A DNA stretch of 64,000 nucleotides, from positions 62,001-126,000 of the forward strand of contig NZ_CABFWF030000014.1 in NCBI RefSeq assembly GCF_902153245.2, written 5' to 3'. Of the stretch, positions 60,754-64,000 are shown piece by piece (the first letter of the stretch is position 1; each line of letters starts with the position of its first letter). The stretch is from Pseudorhizobium endolithicum. Its GTDB lineage: Bacteria; Pseudomonadota; Alphaproteobacteria; Rhizobiales; Rhizobiaceae. Under the pieces are notes generated by a model that saw nothing but the letters and a program-made list of their open reading frames with translations, was not told the origin of the DNA and made no database searches. The translations under genes were made by a program, and so were the position numbers.

Positions 60754-61519
60754 GGGAATTCCACTCCAGAAGAAGGGAGAGGGGAGCCGGGTTGCGGCTC
60801 TTCTCGAGGATCAGACGAAAGACGGGAAAGCCGATGCTGCCGCCAAGCATGGCTCCAGTGTGAAGGACCCGCTCCGAAGCGGGCGCCGATGCGGCGTGAA
60901 AGCGAAAGAGAGCGCTGCTCGCCTCCTCCTCTCCCGCATGCCGCAGCAGCAAGATCGGTCGCCTCGCTGCCTTTGCCCTCAGGCTGAGCCGCCGGCTCTC
61001 CGACAAGCCGAAGGACGAGGGATTGCCTCTGATTTCAAGAATGGTTGCGGCCAGAGCGCCGCTTGCCGCAGCCGTCTCCGCAAGCCACAACGCATCCTCC
61101 AGCGTCCTGGGCGCCGCGTGGAGAAAGTGCTCCACCTGCACCCCATATTGCGCCAGGCCGACCGGATAGGGCAGCCCCGCCTCACCGTTTGAAACCCTGT
61201 CGCTGATCCAGAGCAGAGCAGAGGCTCCGGTCTGCTTCTGGATAAGGGCCGCCAGAGCCAGGACCAAACCGCTACCCGCACCGGCATCTCGCATCATGGA
61301 GGTGCGGACCTCCGTCATCCCATCGAGCGGAAGCCCTCCCTCCAGGGCCGCATCCACGTCTGCAATTCCAAGTGAAACCCTTCGGGACGTGAGGACGGCA
61401 GGATTTTTTCCCCTTTCCCGCTGCTCCTCCGCAACCAGCATGGGCGTCTTTCCCTCCAGTCTGGCAATCGTCTCACGCAGGGCAAAAAGTCTCTCCTGCG
61501 CCGTGGCATGTCCAGCCAT
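60599..61519 (-). CDS. imuA: ImuA, RecA-like SOS mutagenesis protein
   Basis: A 306-residue SulA/RecA-related protein, the first gene of the imuA-imuB-dnaE2 operon. It contains LGIADVDAALEGGLPLDGMT, SGLVLALAALIQKQTGASAL and FRLILEKSRNPAPLSLLLEW, typical of ImuA. The ATG at 61519 is preferred over the one at 61537: GGAG lies 8 nt ahead of it, while the upstream ATG sits 3 nt from the LexA box. The last ~50 codons overlap imuB by 155 nt in another frame, and this C-terminal tail (after [10 protein letters not shown]) is low in recognisable structure. ImuA helps regulate the mutasome at RecA filaments. Confidence 0.9.
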   Translation of the reverse strand: MAGHATAQERLFALRETIARLEGKTPMLVAEEQRERGKNPAVLTSRRVSLGIADVDAALEGGLPLDGMTEVRTSMMRDAGAGSGLVLALAALIQKQTGASALLWISDRVSNGEAGLPYPVGLAQYGVQVEHFLHAAPRTLEDALWLAETAAASGALAATILEIRGNPSSFGLSESRRLSLRAKAARRPILLLRHAGEEEASSALFRFHAASAPASERVLHTGAMLGGSIGFPVFRLILEKSRNPAPLSLLLEWNSHDRQFSHARRSEPSRLSTHAATHPGTRFPVSVDGPDRTPAVGRLLAFDRAS

Positions 61520-61539
61520 GGCGTCAGCTCCATCCATAT

Positions 61540-61554
61540 GTTCACTTTATGTTC
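61540..61554 (-). promoter_or_regulatory. LexA (SOS) box of the imuA-imuB-dnaE2 operon
   Basis: On the plus strand the bases read GTTCACTTTATGTTC, i.e. GTTC-N7-GTTC (GAAC-N7-GAAC on the coding strand). This is the direct-repeat LexA box of alphaproteobacteria. It lies about 20-35 nt upstream of the imuA start at 61519, where it would overlap the promoter. Confidence 0.9.
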
Positions 61555-61684
61555 TAATGGATTCCAGAGGTCCTACGCAGAGTCAACAACCATTTTGGAG
61601 CAAAGGCCCGCTTCTCAAGGAGCCCTATGAATCCTCTCGAAAATTTTCTGGAATAGCTTATATGAGCGTCAACAAGGAGCATCT

Positions 61685-62122
61685 ATGGCCCGTATTGACC
61701 AGACCGACGATTGGCGGGATCGCCACGCGCCGACCATCAGCGCCTTTGAATCGTTGGCCATCGAAGCCTATGGCAATCTGCCGGAAGAATTCCGGGCGCT
61801 GACCACGAACCTCATTATCGAGATCGAGGACTTTCCCGACGACGAAATCTTCGAGGACATGGCGCTGGAGACCCCTTTCGACCTGCTCGGCCTCTTCGAA
61901 GGGCGCGGCATTTCCGAGCGATTCACCATGGAAACCGGTGAGCTGCCGAACCGCATCCGGCTCTACCGCCGCCCGATCCTGGATTATTGGGCCGAAAACG
62001 AGGAAACGCTGGGCGACATCATCACCCATGTTCTGATCCACGAGATCGGCCATCACTTCGGCCTGAGCGACGACGACATGGAGCGGATCGAGGCAAGCGC
62101 CGAGGAAGCGACGGACCGCTGA
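61685..62122 (+). CDS. Zincin-like metallopeptidase family protein
   Basis: A 145-residue cytosolic protein of the DUF1025/zincin-like group. The zinc site is H-E-I-G-H-H-F-G-L-S-D at the C-terminal end (HExxHxxGxxD). The N-terminal half FESLAIEAYGNLPEEFRALT and IEIEDFPDDEIFEDM is typical of this family in alphaproteobacteria. Substrates are unknown. The upstream sequence AACAAGGAGCATCT gives a clear ribosome-binding site. The gene stands alone, divergent from the imuA operon. Confidence 0.88.
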   Translation: MARIDQTDDWRDRHAPTISAFESLAIEAYGNLPEEFRALTTNLIIEIEDFPDDEIFEDMALETPFDLLGLFEGRGISERFTMETGELPNRIRLYRRPILDYWAENEETLGDIITHVLIHEIGHHFGLSDDDMERIEASAEEATDR

Positions 62123-62137
62123 CCCGGCCGAAAGCCG

Positions 62138-62344
62138 CTATTGCTCGCCGAGCTTCATATCCGGGTGGTAGTCCTTGCCTTCCACGATCTTGGTTACTGC
62201 CTGCCCACAATACATCTTGTTCTCGGCAGCGTTGAAGCTGTGGCTTGGCGAGCCGTGAAGCTCCCATCCTTTGTTCAGCGCATCCGTGACCCGGTGGCAG
62301 AAGGAGGCATCGTCGGGCCCGGTGAGGAAACGATAGAGTCTCAT
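62138..62344 (-). CDS. DUF1737 family protein
   Basis: A 68-residue soluble protein of the DUF1737 family, recognised by YRFLTGPDDASFCHRVTDAL and NKGWELHGSPS. Related short proteins occur across rhizobia and other proteobacteria with no known function. The start overlaps the stop of the CitE-like gene (ATGA), so the two are translationally coupled. The gene ends 15 nt from the convergent metallopeptidase stop. Confidence 0.85.
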   Translation of the reverse strand: MRLYRFLTGPDDASFCHRVTDALNKGWELHGSPSHSFNAAENKMYCGQAVTKIVEGKDYHPDMKLGEQ

Positions 62345-63237
62345 GCTGTCCTCTTTCTTTCGGAGATCTGACGGGCCTTGGCCACCAGCCTTTCAGCCTG
62401 CTCCAGGTGAAGCCGCTCGACCATCTGCCCGTTCATGTTGATGACGTTGAGGTCCTGCGCCGCCGGATTTGCGAAAGCGGCGATGATCGCTTCCGCCTCC
62501 GCGACCCCCTCGGGCGACGGGCCGAAGCAGTCGTTGGCTACAGCGATCTGCGCCGAATGAATGAGCATCTTGCCGTCGAAGCCCATGGCACGGCCCTGCG
62601 CGCATTCGGCGACCAATCCGTTCGTATCGCGGAAATGGTTGAACACGCTGTCGATTACGTCGAGGCCATGGGCGCGTGCGGCCAGCACCACCTGCATCAT
62701 CCAGGGCAGCAGATAGGTCCTTCCCGGTTCCGGCTGAACACCCGTTTCCTTGCGCAGGTCGTTGAGGCCGAGCACGAAACAGTCGAGCCTTCCGCCCGCT
62801 TCCCGCCCGGCCGCTGCAATCGCGGCGGCATTCAGGATTCCTCGCGGCGTTTCCATCATCGCCCAAAGCCGCAGGTCTCCTGAGGCGGTGGCGAGCAAGG
62901 ACGCCACCTGCCGGATTTCCTGCGGCTCCTCCACCTTGGGAAGGAGCAACGCATCCGGCCGCAGATCCAGGATCAGCCCGATATCCGCCGCACGGAATTC
63001 CGAGGCCGCTGCATTGATGCGGATGACCGTCTCCCGCGCCGCAAGCGGCGTTTCTCGGAAGAAGCGGCGCAGATTGGCGCGCGCCTCCGCCTTCTTCTCG
63101 GGAAAGACCGAATCCTCAAGATCGAAAATTACCACGTCGCAATCCAGCGCATGAACCTTATCGAGCGCCCGCTGATTGATTGCAGGAACACTGAGGCAGG
63201 AACGACGAGGCGGAGAAAGGGACACAGGAACCGTCAT
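62341..63237 (-). CDS. HpcH/HpaI aldolase / CitE-like CoA-ester lyase
   Basis: A 298-residue TIM-barrel lyase of the CitE family, which cleaves or makes malyl-CoA, citramalyl-CoA or related esters. Key motifs: RSCLSVPAINQRALDK, VVIFDLEDSVFPEKK (metal-binding Glu/Asp), ETVIRINAAASE (substrate Arg), LLPKVEEPQEI, AMMETPRGILNA (catalytic Glu) and GFDGKMLIHSAQI. The ATG at 63237 opens just before the domain; a GTG at 63267 would add ten residues. The substrate is not decidable: malyl-CoA lyase, citramalyl-CoA lyase and beta-methylmalyl-CoA lyase are all possible. It is coupled to the DUF1737 gene by an ATGA overlap. Confidence 0.86.
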   Translation of the reverse strand: MTVPVSLSPPRRSCLSVPAINQRALDKVHALDCDVVIFDLEDSVFPEKKAEARANLRRFFRETPLAARETVIRINAAASEFRAADIGLILDLRPDALLLPKVEEPQEIRQVASLLATASGDLRLWAMMETPRGILNAAAIAAAGREAGGRLDCFVLGLNDLRKETGVQPEPGRTYLLPWMMQVVLAARAHGLDVIDSVFNHFRDTNGLVAECAQGRAMGFDGKMLIHSAQIAVANDCFGPSPEGVAEAEAIIAAFANPAAQDLNVINMNGQMVERLHLEQAERLVAKARQISERKRTA

Positions 63238-63346
63238 CGCGGTTTTGTGACAAGCTTTTGTTCGCACCGCAATAGATCAGCCAGGGAAAAGGCCTTGCAA
63301 GCCTGTTGATCAGGAGCCACATTCATACGGAGAAAGGTTCGAGACC

Positions 63347-63574
63347 ATGCAAAACATCCGTTCTTTCGTCCTGTTCACCACAGGTATCGCTCTGTTCACC
63401 CTGGCTGCCTTGCTGACCGCATCCCTCACGGTGGCATTCGCCGGCATCCTCGGTGTGCTCGCGGCCGGACGTCTTCTCTCCGCGCGGCTGAAGCCGGTAC
63501 CGGTCAGAGCGAAGGCCCGGAAGGAAGACATGCGGGTATGGAACGACGGCCGCGGCACGATCATCGATCTCTAA
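63347..63574 (+). CDS. Small membrane protein, function unknown
   Basis: A 75-residue protein with two hydrophobic segments, FVLFTTGIALFTLAALLTAS and VAFAGILGVLAAGRLLS, followed by a basic tail (RLKPVPVRAKARKED) and a C-terminus WNDGRGTIIDL. GGAGAAAGG precedes the ATG by about 8 nt. I do not recognise a named family. It stands alone between the divergent CitE-like gene and the structured non-coding stretch. The RBS, length and typical membrane composition support a real gene. Confidence 0.65.
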   Translation: MQNIRSFVLFTTGIALFTLAALLTASLTVAFAGILGVLAAGRLLSARLKPVPVRAKARKEDMRVWNDGRGTIIDL

Positions 63575-63584
63575 GGCCGGCGGG

Positions 63585-63673
63585 AAGCCCCTATTACAGG
63601 CATGGAAGAACGGACCGCCCCCTCGGGAGATGACGGGCAACCCGTATAACCAGGGTCGCCACCCTAAGGGCTT
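63585..63673 (+). ncRNA. Structured non-coding stretch with tandem tight hairpins
   Basis: AAGCCC (63585-63590) could pair with GGGCTT (63668-63673) as a closing stem. Inside lie ACGGG-CAA-CCCGT (63633-63645) and AGGGT-CGCC-ACCCT (63652-63665), two hairpins separated by 6 nt. The stretch follows the small membrane protein gene by 10 nt and lies in a 200-nt gap. It could be a small RNA or an attenuator on either strand, or the 3' structure of the small membrane-protein mRNA. I could not match it to a known riboswitch or RNA family. Confidence 0.35.
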
Positions 63674-63774
63674 ATAGCAGCGTCATTCAAAACCTCTTCG
63701 GCCACGAATGCTCAGCGGCCTGCAAAAGAGGCTGCGGCGCATCCGTGACCGATAGTCTATCCGTTCATACCTAC

Positions 63775-63876
63775 CTACCCGAACATGGAGTTCGGCAGGA
63801 AAAGCGCAATCTGCGGAAATATGATGATCAGCAGAAGTGCGACGATCATCGCGAGCAGGAATGGCATCGCTCCCGG
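63775..63876 (-). pseudogene. C-terminal remnant of a TRAP large permease (DctM)
   Basis: The last 33 codons before the stop read PGAMPFLLAMIVALLLIIIF and then PQIALFLPNSMFG. This is the characteristic C-terminal helix and FPQIALWLPN-like end of TRAP large permeases. Upstream, in the same frame to the window edge, the residues (VLQTMKPAVWRAGMQRLCHL and on) look nothing like the preceding DctM helices. The likeliest reading is a remnant of a disrupted or frame-shifted dctM gene; an intact gene with an unusual end cannot be excluded without sequence beyond 64000. Confidence 0.45.
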
Positions 63877-64000
63877 AAAATCGTGGCGAGCGGCGCTAGT
63901 CTCCCCCTCTCCTTGACAAGCCTGGTCCGGGAGGTGACAGAGACGCTGCATCCCTGCCCGCCATACCGCCGGCTTCATCGTCTGGAGCACCCTCTTTTGG

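Noticed and set aside
63575-63774. Known riboswitch or tmRNA/6S RNA
   Set aside because: The conserved cores of TPP, FMN, cobalamin and glycine riboswitches are absent, and no tmRNA or 6S signature could be matched; only generic hairpins remain.
1-64000. CRISPR arrays, tRNA/rRNA genes, insertion sequences, phage genes
   Set aside because: No regularly spaced repeats, no tRNA cloverleaf with CCA-adjacent arms, no rRNA core sequences and no transposase or integrase motifs were seen on reading the window.

Overview
This GC-rich, gene-dense window looks like the chromosome or a large replicon of a denitrifying alphaproteobacterium, most likely a member of the Rhizobiaceae or a close relative. 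The clues are a class I NirK-NirV pair, an nnrU gene, a SecDF fusion, a PutA without a DNA-binding domain beside a divergent Lrp-type regulator, an imuA-imuB-dnaE2 cassette preceded by the alphaproteobacterial LexA box (GAAC-N7-GAAC), and a DUF1737 gene. I saw no tRNA, rRNA, CRISPR array or insertion sequence.

Layout. 1-7 kb (minus strand): a partial serine/threonine dehydratase, an aldehyde dehydrogenase, an EEP-family nuclease/phosphatase, a cardiolipin synthase, a class III aminotransferase and an AbgB-like M20 amidohydrolase. 7.4-12.8 kb (plus): a complete dppABCDF-type dipeptide ABC transporter. 12.8-20.4 kb (minus): the alpha-2-macroglobulin and penicillin-binding protein 1C pair. 20.4-29.8 kb (minus): a catabolic operon with a fused TRAP permease, TRAP binding protein, IclR regulator, SCP2-type thiolase, an acyl-CoA ligase fused to two PCC domains, and an SDR, with several overlapping start/stop codons; a second SDR lies upstream. 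30-33.6 kb (plus): a small membrane protein, secDF and a YqaA-type membrane protein. 33.6-39.1 kb: iron alcohol dehydrogenase and putA (minus), and divergent putR (plus).

39.1-54.3 kb is a denitrification island: nnrU with a 51-residue companion, norEF, norCBQD, hemN, an uncharacterised four-gene operon (DUF2249, polytopic membrane protein, tandem DUF2249, MIP18/DUF59), nnrS, nirK, nirV and an NnrR-type Crp/Fnr regulator. Six TTG-N8-CAA palindromes sit in its four promoter regions. This gives one regulon that reduces nitrite to NO (NirK) and NO to N2O (NorCB), with accessory and probable repair functions. No nitrous oxide reductase is present in the window.

54.8-64 kb: bfd and bfr (minus), the SOS mutagenesis operon imuA-imuB-dnaE2 (minus), a zinc metallopeptidase (plus), a DUF1737 protein and a CitE-like lyase (minus), a small membrane protein (plus), a structured non-coding stretch, and what looks like the C-terminal end of a TRAP permease at the window edge. 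The most interesting unexplained items are the four-gene DUF2249/MIP18 operon under apparent NnrR control and the acyl-CoA ligase fused to tandem PCC domains.
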